This document shows, piece after piece, positions 8,356 to 15,374 of a stretch of 41,843 bases of DNA. The notes below the pieces were generated by a model. It did not search any database. It was not told the DNA's origin and worked only from the letters and a program-made list of their open reading frames with translations. The stretch comes from JBBQHM01 sp038323965 (GTDB lineage: Bacteria; Verrucomicrobiota; Verrucomicrobiia; Chthoniobacterales; UBA10450), in contig JBBQHM010000007.1 in the NCBI GenBank assembly GCA_038323965.1, positions 1 to 41,843 of the forward strand, read 5' to 3'. Both the position numbers and the translations under genes were made by a program. The stretch's first letter is position 1. The number at the start of each line of letters is the position of its first letter.

Positions 8356-9158
8356 TGCGCGTCGAAGAGTTCCGAAAGTTTTTCTTCTGCGACCGTGCGA
8401 ATTCCATCTCGTGTCACGATCTTCATCATCGGAAATATGCGGCTGGTGCGGTCGACTCCGCCGGTGGCGGTATCCGATTCGGCGGCGGTGTCGAGAGCGC
8501 GCAGCGAAAGTTTCAGCGCGGAATCTTCATCCAACTCACGCAGCGGCCTGGCCCCCCAGCGATTTTCATAATATAAAATCCCGCGCACTGCGGGCGAGCC
8601 CGAACCGGTTGCGGCATACTCGGCCGCTTCAAACTGTGCCCCCATTGCGTCGTAAAAATAAAGTCGAGCGCCGCCGTCACTGCGCGCGTCGTAGGTGGCG
8701 AAAATCGGAACCACGACGCCGACTCCCTGCATCACAAACCCGAAGTTATCGCGCAGTAGCTTTGAGAGCGCGCGCACCTTGCCGTCCACACTCATCTCCT
8801 GCAATTGCGTGCGCCGAAAGTATTGAAACGAATGCTCCAACACCCGGGCCATTTCCCACGCCGTCGCCGGCACACCTGCGATTGCCATGATCGAATGACG
8901 ATCGACTTCGAGCACTTTATCGGCGCGATCGTAAACGACGGTATTTCCAGCCGTGGCGCGTCGATCGCCGACGACGAGCACGCCAGCCGAATACTTAAAC
9001 GCGAGGATGGTGGTTGCCTCGGTCGGCGTCCAGTCCCGCGCTACATTCGAGGGCGGCAGCGATGCTACCGGCGACATCAAACCCTGTCGGCGCAGGACGC
9101 TGACGAAATCATGGCCAGCGGCCTGGCCCTGGTCGTGCCCGAAGTTGGGCGATTGCAT
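8352..9158 (-). CDS. prcB: 20S proteasome subunit beta (PrcB-like), catalytic
   Basis: PrcB forms the inner, proteolytic rings of the 20S core. The 268-aa precursor has a 48-aa propeptide ending WTPTEA; autocleavage would expose Thr49 of TTILAFKY as the nucleophile. With Thr49 as Thr1, Asp65 in GDRRAT falls at position 17 and Lys81 in DKVLEV at position 33, the expected catalytic set. GSGSPAVRG and SATGGVDRTSRIFP match the conserved second half of PrcB. An HslV assignment is less likely because of the length, the propeptide and the adjacent alpha subunit. The ATG directly follows the stop codon of the UBact gene with no spacer. Confidence 0.93.
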   Translation of the reverse strand: MQSPNFGHDQGQAAGHDFVSVLRRQGLMSPVASLPPSNVARDWTPTEATTILAFKYSAGVLVVGDRRATAGNTVVYDRADKVLEVDRHSIMAIAGVPATAWEMARVLEHSFQYFRRTQLQEMSVDGKVRALSKLLRDNFGFVMQGVGVVVPIFATYDARSDGGARLYFYDAMGAQFEAAEYAATGSGSPAVRGILYYENRWGARPLRELDEDSALKLSLRALDTAAESDTATGGVDRTSRIFPMMKIVTRDGIRTVAEEKLSELFDAQ

Positions 9159-9335
9159 TTATTCGCCCGTCCGTTGGCGGTAGCGCTTTGACTGATTGGG
9201 ATCGACCCGCCGCATTTTATCGAGCAGATCCTTTGTGTCGGGACGCGACACATCGGGCGAGCGCGGCCCCTCGCCTTCGTCGCGTTTTGGAGCCCATGGC
9301 GCCGGCTCCAAAGGTTTCTCGATTCGCTCCGGCAT
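9159..9335 (-). CDS. ubact: UBact-type prokaryotic ubiquitin-like protein modifier (58 aa)
   Basis: This short gene reads ATG at 9335 to TAA at 9161-9159 and ends exactly where prcB begins. The product is small, highly charged and rich in Pro, Gly, Asp and Arg, so probably disordered. It starts MPERIEKPLEPAPWAP and ends RVDPNQSKRYRQRTGE. The C-terminal pattern (helix-prone charged segment, then R-Y-R-Q-R-T-G-E) is that of UBact, the Pup-like modifier described in proteasome-bearing Gram-negative phyla. The last residue is already Glu, so by analogy with Pup no deamidation would be needed before ligation to substrate lysines. It has a single Gly before the terminal Glu, unlike the GG of Pup. 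Operon position directly before prcB-prcA strongly supports the call. Confidence 0.92.
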   Translation of the reverse strand: MPERIEKPLEPAPWAPKRDEGEGPRSPDVSRPDTKDLLDKMRRVDPNQSKRYRQRTGE

Positions 9336-9342
9336 TTAACAA

Positions 9343-9370
9343 AAATTATGATGAAACGGTACAAAGGCAA
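9343..9370 (-). promoter_or_regulatory. Candidate promoter of the UBact-proteasome operon
   Basis: Read on the minus strand, TTGCCT (9370-9365) and TAATTT (9348-9343) are spaced by 16 bases and resemble -35 and -10 boxes. The -10 ends seven bases before the modifier ATG at 9335, which would give a leaderless or nearly leaderless transcript. The 85-base divergent gap is the only place for an operon promoter unless a distal one is used. Confidence 0.35.
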
Positions 9371-9384
9371 ACTGTCTGGGAAGC

Positions 9385-9414
9385 TTGCCACGACGAACCG
9401 GTAGCGCCTACAGT
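9385..9414 (+). promoter_or_regulatory. Candidate promoter for the LysM gene
   Basis: TTGCCA (9385-9390) and TACAGT (9409-9414) are spaced by 18 bases, just before the ATG at 9421. The short distance again implies a very short leader. Moderate consensus match only. Confidence 0.3.
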
Positions 9415-9420
9415 TGCCTG

Positions 9421-9900
9421 ATGAACAGAACCGCGCGCCGCATCGTGATCTCGCTCCTGCTCGCCGGTACTCTCGCGTTCGCGCAGACGCCTCCTGCTCC
9501 CGACGGCGCAACCCCGGTGCCATCCGACCCGCTTTCCAAGCGGCTGGACGAGATGAATGCGAAGCTCGATGCGCTCTCGCAGCAGATTTTAAAAATTGAG
9601 CAGCACCTCGCCAATCAACGGCCCGGCGTGATGATCGGCGAAAAGGAAGCTCCGCCTGCGCCCGCGACGATGCCGCTTCCCGCGGCTTCCAGCCCGGCAA
9701 CGCCCGCGCCAGGAAGTGCGAATGCCCATACCGTGGCCCGTGGCGAAACGCTTACCGCCATTGCCAAGCAATACAAAGTGACCGTGGAAGAATTGCAGAA
9801 ATTCAATCACATCGAGGACGGCAGAAAACTTCAGGCCGGTCAAACGGTTCAAATTCCGCCATCCGCTACGCCCGCGGCAGCGGCCACGCCGCAGCCGTAA
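9421..9900 (+). CDS. Exported LysM-domain protein
   Basis: The 159-aa product begins with a signal peptide (MNRTARRIVISLLLAGTLAF, cleavage near AFAQ). A short coiled coil follows (residues 38-63, LSKRLDEMNAKLDALSQQIL), then a Pro/Ala-rich linker, and a single LysM domain at about 103-147 (HTVARGETLTAIAKQYKVTV, later LQAGQTVQIPP). LysM binds the glycan backbone of peptidoglycan. The ATG at 9421 is chosen because it begins the signal peptide; a start at 9385 adds an unlikely 12 residues. It is divergent from the UBact operon, sharing an 85-base promoter gap, and thus belongs to a cluster rich in wall-binding proteins. Confidence 0.85.
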   Translation: MNRTARRIVISLLLAGTLAFAQTPPAPDGATPVPSDPLSKRLDEMNAKLDALSQQILKIEQHLANQRPGVMIGEKEAPPAPATMPLPAASSPATPAPGSANAHTVARGETLTAIAKQYKVTVEELQKFNHIEDGRKLQAGQTVQIPPSATPAAAATPQP

Positions 9901-9906
9901 TGACTG

Positions 9907-10455
9907 ATGGACACGGCGACAGGCCAGCCATGGTTTCTGCGTAAACACGAAGACGGTTCAGTCTTCGGTCCACTCGCTTTCGAGCAACTATCAGACTGGG
10001 CCGCAACGGCGCGCGTGGCGCCCGCTGATTCTATTTCCGCCGATCAAATCACGTGGAGCAAAGCACCGATGCTACCGGAACTGGGCATGGACTGGCTCGT
10101 TGAAATTACGAGTGAGCGCTACTACGGACCGACCACGGTGGGCGCCGTTCATGAATTTGTGCGTCTGGGCGAAATCACGGCGGACACCACTCTCATCAAT
10201 ACTTGTGACGGAACGCGCCACAAAGTTGCCGCACTCGAGCCGGAAACGATTCCACCGCTCGTTTACGAAATGACCGATGCGATGCCCTCACCGTCGCCGA
10301 TCGCGATTGATCTCGCCGATCGAATTCGCGATCTCGAACAAAGTCTCGCGGAAGAACGCCGGGCGTTACGCGAGAGCGAAGAGCGTTATCGAATGCTCGA
10401 AATTCGTTACCGCGAATTGCTGGAGCAGACGGCTTCTGACGGCACGCTGCGCTAA
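9907..10455 (+). CDS. GYF_2 (DUF4339)-like domain protein with C-terminal coiled coil
   Basis: The 182-aa product opens with PWFLRKHEDGSVFGPLAFEQ and continues to ITWSKAPMLPELGMDW, the W-x-GP-W layout of GYF_2/DUF4339 domains, usually thought to mediate protein contacts. A second degenerate copy follows (YYGPTTVGAVHEFVRLGEI, about residues 72-110). Residues 130-177 form a strongly charged coiled coil (DRIRDLEQSLAEERRALRES). There is no signal peptide or membrane segment, so it is probably cytoplasmic. It starts 6 bases after the LysM gene stop and is probably in its operon. Function unknown. Confidence 0.72.
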   Translation: MDTATGQPWFLRKHEDGSVFGPLAFEQLSDWAATARVAPADSISADQITWSKAPMLPELGMDWLVEITSERYYGPTTVGAVHEFVRLGEITADTTLINTCDGTRHKVAALEPETIPPLVYEMTDAMPSPSPIAIDLADRIRDLEQSLAEERRALRESEERYRMLEIRYRELLEQTASDGTLR

Positions 10456-10457
10456 AC

Positions 10458-12221
10458 TTACAACGTGGCGGCGAGTTCGGGCGCGTTGCCGGTGACATCC
10501 GTTTGCGCCAGCAGGCTCTCCTCGCAAAGACGGGCGTATTTTCCATCGAGCGCCAGCAATTCCGCATGAGTGCCGCGCTCGACGATGCGACCGCGTTCCA
10601 GGACGAGAATCTGATCTGCGCGAACCACCGTAGACAGCCGATGAGCGATGACGATCGATGTCCGATGCGACATCAGATGTTCCAGCGCTTCCTGAATCAG
10701 CCGCTCGGTCGCGGTATCAACGCTCGCGGTTGCTTCATCCAGAATCAGGATCGGCGGATCCTTAAGAATGGCGCGCGCGATGGACAAGCGCTGCTTTTCT
10801 CCCACGCTTAATTTCACACCGCGTTCGCCGACAACGCTCTCCAGTTTCTCCGGTAGGCGATCAATAAAGGCCCGGGCATTGGCGGCGTCGATCGCCTGCC
10901 AGAGTTCATCATCGGTGGCACTTGGTTTGCCCATCGCGAGGTTTTCTCGAATCGATCCGTTAAACAAAAAACTTTCCTGTGTGACCATCCCGATGTTTTC
11001 GCGGAGCGCACGCAAACCGAATTCGCGGATCGATTTTCCATCGATCATGATCTCGCCGGAAACGTGCTCATAAAAACGCGCCAGCAAATTCACCAGGGTC
11101 GATTTGCCGGCGCCGGTGGTCCCGACCAGCGCAATCGTCTGTCCCGGTGCGGCATGAAATGTAACGTGACTTAACGCTGGCAACTCTTCCGCGTATCGAA
11201 AACTGACGTCGTCATAGCGGATATCCCCGAGAAAGCGCGCATCGGCGTGCCCCCTGTTCCATCCCGCTTCGATCGGCTCGTCGATGATCTCGAAAACGCG
11301 TTCGCCGGCCGCACGGCCCGCCTGCACCAATTGGTTGAGCTGGTGCAGCTTGCCGATCGGTTCATACAGAAAGCCGGTCAGCAGCAGGAACGCCACCAGA
11401 TCGCCCAGTTCCATCACGCCGCCGAGCACTGCCTTCGCTCCAAAGGCGACGACGAAAACAATCCCGAGCGAACCGAACAAATACATCGACGGGTGATAGA
11501 TCGCCCATACCCGCATCACCAGTAACGTCGCGCGCCGGAGTTGATCGCTGGTGGCATTGAAGCGCGCATGCTCTTCTTTCTCGCGCACGAAACTTTTGAT
11601 CTGGCGAATGCCCGCAAGATTATCATGCAGCAGCGAATTCATCGCCGAGGAAGCACGACGCTGAATGCGATAGCGGCGATGCGCGGTGAGCGTATACCAA
11701 AGCGTGCCGCCGACGAGAAACGGCAGCGGCGAGAGCGCCAGGAACGCGAGTTGCGCGTTCATGTAAAACATGACCGTGAGAACGATGACGATCTGCAGCA
11801 CGGCGACCAGACCCTGCTCCACGCCATCGATCAGCATGCGCTCCACGGAATTCACATCCTCCAGGACGCGCGTCATCAAATCGCCCGTCGCGCGATTATC
11901 GAACCAACGCAGCGGCAGCAATTGGATGTGAGAATAGAGATCGCTGCGCAGATCGAAGATGACCCGTTGTTCAAACGTATTGTTCAGGATAATGCGCAGG
12001 CCGTTAAATCCGTGCTGCACCAAAAACGCCAGCGCCGCGAGCCAGACCAGCGGCATCAAGCGTTCGGGATGATGCTGCTTTAAGACTTCATCGACGACGC
12101 GTTTAGTGATCGCCGGGAAAACGATCACCATCGCGGTACTGATTACGGCGCAAAGTAGCATCATCGCCGCCATCCATGGATAGCGCCTGAGATAAGCGAA
12201 AACGCGCATCGTCGTTGGCAT
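10458..12221 (-). CDS. ABC exporter, fused permease/ATPase (MsbA-like)
   Basis: The 587-aa half-transporter has an N-terminal six-helix ABC transmembrane domain (about residues 15-315) and a C-terminal nucleotide-binding domain. Walker A is GTTGAGKST (367-375), the Q-loop is GMVTQESFLF, the signature is LSVGEKQR (471-478, with Val in place of the first Gly of LSGGQ), Walker B is ILILDEAT (491-498) and the switch is AHRLS. Homodimers of this type export lipids, lipid A precursors or drugs; the sequence alone does not fix the substrate. The start may be the Met at residue 1 or residue 5 (12209). It converges with the GYF_2-like gene, with only two bases between the stops. Confidence 0.92.
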   Translation of the reverse strand: MPTTMRVFAYLRRYPWMAAMMLLCAVISTAMVIVFPAITKRVVDEVLKQHHPERLMPLVWLAALAFLVQHGFNGLRIILNNTFEQRVIFDLRSDLYSHIQLLPLRWFDNRATGDLMTRVLEDVNSVERMLIDGVEQGLVAVLQIVIVLTVMFYMNAQLAFLALSPLPFLVGGTLWYTLTAHRRYRIQRRASSAMNSLLHDNLAGIRQIKSFVREKEEHARFNATSDQLRRATLLVMRVWAIYHPSMYLFGSLGIVFVVAFGAKAVLGGVMELGDLVAFLLLTGFLYEPIGKLHQLNQLVQAGRAAGERVFEIIDEPIEAGWNRGHADARFLGDIRYDDVSFRYAEELPALSHVTFHAAPGQTIALVGTTGAGKSTLVNLLARFYEHVSGEIMIDGKSIREFGLRALRENIGMVTQESFLFNGSIRENLAMGKPSATDDELWQAIDAANARAFIDRLPEKLESVVGERGVKLSVGEKQRLSIARAILKDPPILILDEATASVDTATERLIQEALEHLMSHRTSIVIAHRLSTVVRADQILVLERGRIVERGTHAELLALDGKYARLCEESLLAQTDVTGNAPELAATL

Positions 12222-12231
12222 CGTTTTTCAA

Positions 12232-12254
12232 ACTCAACGGCAGCCCCGTTGAGT
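12232..12254. other. Perfect 9-bp hairpin between two minus-strand genes
   Basis: ACTCAACGG (12232-12240) and CCGTTGAGT (12246-12254) pair perfectly around a 5-base loop. It lies between the end of the dehydrogenase gene and the ABC exporter start. The minus strand continues TTGAAAAA rather than a T-run, so it is a weak terminator candidate; an operator or RNA-stability role is equally possible. Confidence 0.4.
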
Positions 12255-12287
12255 CAAGCTACTGGATGAACGCGGACGCGTAGATCT

Positions 12288-13184
12288 CTAGACGTGATCC
12301 CCGCGACGCTTGTGCCGATCTTTAAAAGTCAGCTCGGCGATTCCCGATTTATCCAGCTCGCCCAGGCCTTCGGCGATCATCAACTCGTACTGCTTCCGCG
12401 TCGCGCGCGCCAGCGGCACATCGAGACCGATCTCCTCGGCCAGGGAAACCGCAATGCCGCTGTCTTTTGCCGCATGCGCCGCAGAGAAGAAACAGGCGTG
12501 ATCGCGCTTCTGCATATCTTCGCCGTCCGTTTGCAGCACGCGTGACGCTGCCCCGGTCTGCGAAAAGATTTCGCGCAACGTCGTCAGGTCGAGACCAAGC
12601 GCAGCTCCAAGTCCCAGGCCCTCGGCCAGGCCCGCGGTGTTGATGTTCATCACCATATTCACCAGCGCCTTGACCTTCGCCGCTTCGCCCGTTTTCCCGA
12701 CGAATCGAACGGTCGATCCCAACTTCTCGAGGATTGGCCTGGCAGTCTCGAAGGCTTCTTTAGTTCCGCCGCACATCAGGTAAAGCGAACCGTCACGCGC
12801 CTGGGTGATGCTCGACGCCATGCAAGCCTCGATCGTTTGCGCACCGGCGCGCTTTGCAAGTTGCTCCACCTCTACATGCACATCCGGCGAGACGGTCGCG
12901 CAGTTGATGAACAATTTTCCGCGCGCGTGCACGAGCAGATTGTCGCCTTCCGTCGCGAAGATCGCGCGCATCGCCGCATCGTCGCTCACGACGGTGATGA
13001 TGACATCCGAGCCCGCTGTGACGTCGGAAAGATCCTGACTTGCGGCGCACCCAATTTCATGCGCGAGCTCCGTCGCATGGGCGCGATTCCGATCGTAAAC
13101 AGAGGTGACGTGGAAGCCGCAATCAACGAGACGTCGCGCCATGTTCGCGCCCATTCGGCCGATGCCGACAAAACCGATATTCAT
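12288..13184 (-). CDS. NAD(P)-dependent beta-hydroxyacid dehydrogenase (3-hydroxyisobutyrate dehydrogenase family)
   Basis: The 298-aa enzyme opens with the Rossmann motif GFVGIGRMGANMARRL. DRNRAHA follows at the end of beta-2, where Asp or Asn/Arg selects NAD versus NADP; Arg here leaves NADPH use possible. The substrate loop ACMASSITQARDGSLYLMCG matches the family's SGG-like motif, and Lys in AAKVKALVNMVMNI (near residue 170) is the expected catalytic lysine. A C-terminal helical dimer domain completes it. Members include 3-hydroxyisobutyrate, tartronate semialdehyde and glyoxylate/succinic semialdehyde reductases; the exact substrate cannot be chosen. A palindromic repeat (13218-13310) lies upstream. 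Confidence 0.85.
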   Translation of the reverse strand: MNIGFVGIGRMGANMARRLVDCGFHVTSVYDRNRAHATELAHEIGCAASQDLSDVTAGSDVIITVVSDDAAMRAIFATEGDNLLVHARGKLFINCATVSPDVHVEVEQLAKRAGAQTIEACMASSITQARDGSLYLMCGGTKEAFETARPILEKLGSTVRFVGKTGEAAKVKALVNMVMNINTAGLAEGLGLGAALGLDLTTLREIFSQTGAASRVLQTDGEDMQKRDHACFFSAAHAAKDSGIAVSLAEEIGLDVPLARATRKQYELMIAEGLGELDKSGIAELTFKDRHKRRGDHV

Positions 13185-13217
13185 GTTTGAGGTTTAAACG
13201 TTGACGTTTGGCTCACG

Positions 13218-13310
13218 GTCATTCCGAGCGCAGTCGAGGAACCCCGTTGCGCAACGTGCGGCTAACGCCACGGGGTCCCTCGACTGCGCTTCGCTCCGCT
13301 CGGGATGACG
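13218..13310. repeat. Palindromic intergenic repeat, family A copy 1
   Basis: The left arm, from GTCATTCCGAGCGCAGTC at 13218, and the right arm, ending CTCGGGATGAC near 13309, are imperfect inverted repeats (about 29 and 39 bases; the right arm has an extra GAAGCGGAGC-type insertion). The ends TGTCATYCYGAGC/GCTCGGGATGACA are shared with the elements at 20224 and 21396. It fills the gap between the dehydrogenase start and the hydrolase stop, with no ORF of its own. Confidence 0.85.
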
Positions 13311-13320
13311 ATGAGTTACG

Positions 13321-14142
13321 TCACTCAGAAAATCGGTGGGCGAAGAACGGATTGTGCGATTTCTCATCGCCGACGGTAGTGAGCGGACCGTGACCCGGAC
13401 AGATGATGGTGTCGTCCGGCAGCGTGAGAATTTTCTCCAGGTTATTTTGCAGCGCGTCCTTGTACGAAGCGTTCCCTCCGCCCATCGAACCGGCGAAGAT
13501 CGAGTCTCCCACGACCGCAACCGTGCGCTTCAATCCATGCACGACAAAAGTCATCCCCCCTGCCGAATGTCCCCAGGTCAGTCGTGAATCGATCCGCAAT
13601 TTACCGACATCAAATTTATGACCTTCATCGATCGCTTCGACGCCGACGGTCTTCTCACGACTTGAGATGTAAATTGGCGCACGTGTCGTCTCACGAAGAC
13701 GTTTCAGGTCCGCGACGTGATCCGCGTGCCCGTGGGTTAAAAGGATCAGGCGGACGGTTAATTTCTCGTCTGCAATTTTCTTTAAAATTGAAGTGCAATC
13801 CGACCCGGTATCGAACACGACGGCGTCGCGCGATCGCGGATCCCAGACCAAAAACGCGTTCACTGTTACGTCGCCGAACGGCGTATTGAACATCGCGAGG
13901 CCGTCGATCTCTTTGGCAGAGGTCGTGTAGTGGGGGTCGGCGAGATCAACCAGTGCGCGCCCTGCCAGCTGCAACACGGGCGCCACCCGCCAAAGCACGA
14001 GTTCTTCGTAATGACCCCGGCGCAACTTTTTCAGTTCTTCGGCATTAATCCGGGCCTGCTCAGTGAGTTGCCCATCAGAAATTCCAAGGCCGCGCTGCGC
14101 CTTGCCGACAATATCAGCGATCGTGTCTTCGAGTGGAATCAT
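13321..14142 (-). CDS. Metallo-beta-lactamase-fold hydrolase with HTH-like N terminus
   Basis: The 273-aa product has an unusual first 45 residues (VGKAQRGLGISDGQLTEQAR, then INAEELKKLRRG) resembling an XRE-type helix-turn-helix, followed by a metallo-beta-lactamase fold from about residue 85. The zinc motif is THGHADHV, with further ligands in WGHSAGG (His), VGDSIFAG (Asp) and CPGHGPLT (His), as in glyoxalase II-like hydrolases. Substrate unknown; thioester hydrolysis is typical of close relatives. The HTH-like part could be regulatory or a dimerisation element. It starts 6 bases before lipB ends upstream, so lipB and this gene probably form an operon with ruvC. Confidence 0.82.
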   Translation of the reverse strand: MIPLEDTIADIVGKAQRGLGISDGQLTEQARINAEELKKLRRGHYEELVLWRVAPVLQLAGRALVDLADPHYTTSAKEIDGLAMFNTPFGDVTVNAFLVWDPRSRDAVVFDTGSDCTSILKKIADEKLTVRLILLTHGHADHVADLKRLRETTRAPIYISSREKTVGVEAIDEGHKFDVGKLRIDSRLTWGHSAGGMTFVVHGLKRTVAVVGDSIFAGSMGGGNASYKDALQNNLEKILTLPDDTIICPGHGPLTTVGDEKSHNPFFAHRFSE

Positions 14143-14148
14143 ACGGTT

Positions 14149-14799
14149 TTACGTCAACGCAATTTCGCGCGAACCAGCGCGCAAATCCGCGAGGCGGGCC
14201 GTGATGATACGCTCAGCATCACCCGCCACGTCAATCACAGACCGCGGGGTGCCGGTTTCATGCTCGATGGACGTCATCGTGACGTCCGAAATTCCGCAGG
14301 GCGTGATCGCGCCAAAGGGCGAAAGATCGCCACCAACATTCAGGGCGAAGCCATGCATCGTGATCCAGCGCCGGACACCCACGCCAATGGATGCGATTTT
14401 TCGCTGTTGAACCCATACGCCCGTAAGTCCCTGGCGGCGTGTTCCGGTGATTCCGTAAAGGGCGACGAGCTCGATGAGGACCTCCTCGATCCAGCGCAAG
14501 TAGAGGTGCAAATCCCGGACGTAATGATGGAGATCGATCAGCGGATAACCGACAAGCTGGCCAGGTCCGTGATAGGTCGCCTGCCCGCCACGATTAATCT
14601 GGAATAATGGATGCGGCAGATGCGTGGCATCGCGCAAACTGGATTGGTCGGGCGTGCGCCCAATCGTGTAAACGGGCTCGTGTTCAAGCAGCAGAAGTTC
14701 ATCGGGCGCAGCTGGATCGCGCGATTTGTTCGCGACGATTTCGTCCTGCATCGCGAGCCCGTCTGCGTAACTCAATCGGCCGAGCCAGCGCAATTTCAT
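14149..14799 (-). CDS. lipB: Octanoyltransferase LipB
   Basis: LipB moves octanoyl from acyl carrier protein to lipoyl-domain lysines, the first step of lipoate synthesis. The ATG at 14799 is preferred to one at 14871 because the extension would be encoded by a palindromic repeat and would run into ruvC. The 216-aa product has RGGQATYHGPGQLVGYPLID (residues 70-89), the substrate-binding motif, Lys134 in RKIASIGVGVRRWITMHG and catalytic Cys168 in AITPCGIS. Length and motif order are normal. The upstream gap to ruvC (68 bases) is almost wholly the inverted repeat at 14800-14850. Confidence 0.95.
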   Translation of the reverse strand: MKLRWLGRLSYADGLAMQDEIVANKSRDPAAPDELLLLEHEPVYTIGRTPDQSSLRDATHLPHPLFQINRGGQATYHGPGQLVGYPLIDLHHYVRDLHLYLRWIEEVLIELVALYGITGTRRQGLTGVWVQQRKIASIGVGVRRWITMHGFALNVGGDLSPFGAITPCGISDVTMTSIEHETGTPRSVIDVAGDAERIITARLADLRAGSREIALT

Positions 14800-14850
14800 C
14801 GGAGGGACGTGCTTCCGCACGTCCAGGACACGCGGAAGCGCGTCCCTCCG
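14800..14850. repeat. Palindromic repeat abutting the lipB start
   Basis: The arms 14800-14824 (CGGAGGGACGTGCTTCCGC...) and 14826-14850 (...GGAAGCGCGTCCCTCCG) are inverted copies matching at 22 of 25 positions with almost no loop. It begins immediately next to the lipB ATG and fills the lipB-ruvC gap. It belongs to a different family from the TGTCATCC-ended elements. Confidence 0.8.
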
Positions 14851-14867
14851 GCTAATCCCCGCTCCGC

Positions 14868-15371
14868 TCATATCTGCACGCCACCCGTGACGCCGAGCCG
14901 CGCTGCTTCCGCCGCTCGCACGTGCGTCAACGCAATCGCCAATGCATCCGCCTCGTCCGCTTGCGGCGTCGCCGTTAATCCCAGCATCGCGCGAATCATG
15001 AATGCGACCTGCGACTTATCCGCGTTTCCGCGGCCGACGGTGGATTGTTTGATGCGCGTAGGGGAATACTCGAAAATCTCGAGACCATTTTCCGCGGCGG
15101 CCAACATCGCCGCGCCTCGCGCCGCCCCGAGCAAAATAGCGGTCTTGTGGCTTTGGACAAAAATCACCGCTTCCATCGCGCAACTATCAGGCTCGTGTTC
15201 ACGGATGAGGTCTACGAGGCGATCGCGAATCGCGACGAGGCAGCGCGAGCACGGAACCTTGGGCGGGTTTTTTATCGTCCCGAAATAAAGAGTGCGATGC
15301 TGGCCACGCTCGGAATCGACGATCGCGACGCCGGTGCTGCGAAGCGAAGCATCAATCCCAAGGACTCGCAT
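14868..15371 (-). CDS. ruvC: Holliday junction resolvase RuvC
   Basis: RuvC cleaves four-way DNA junctions in recombination repair. The 167-aa product has the four-acidic-residue RNase H-like active site at canonical positions: Asp7 (VLGIDASL), Glu67 (CAMEAVIF), Asp139 and Asp142 (ADEADALAIALTH). GARGAA and EYSPTRIKQSTVGRGNADKS are conserved family segments. The length is typical. It starts 3 bases after the DUF4337 gene stop; ruvA and ruvB are not in the window. Confidence 0.95.
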   Translation of the reverse strand: MRVLGIDASLRSTGVAIVDSERGQHRTLYFGTIKNPPKVPCSRCLVAIRDRLVDLIREHEPDSCAMEAVIFVQSHKTAILLGAARGAAMLAAAENGLEIFEYSPTRIKQSTVGRGNADKSQVAFMIRAMLGLTATPQADEADALAIALTHVRAAEAARLGVTGGVQI

Positions 15372-15374
15372 TGG

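Noticed and set aside
9077..9700. Long minus-strand open frame covering the UBact gene and part of the LysM gene
   Set aside because: Low-complexity Arg/Ser/Ala-rich translation, antisense to the LysM gene, and in a different frame from the UBact and prcB genes it overlaps; no domain. The short UBact frame inside it fits family, position and coupling far better.
6084..10455. PafA, Dop or ARC/Mpa genes for the UBact system near prcBA
   Set aside because: All neighbouring frames were read; they encode wall-binding, amidase, GYF_2-like and ABC exporter proteins. No glutamine-synthetase-like or AAA ATPase protein is present.
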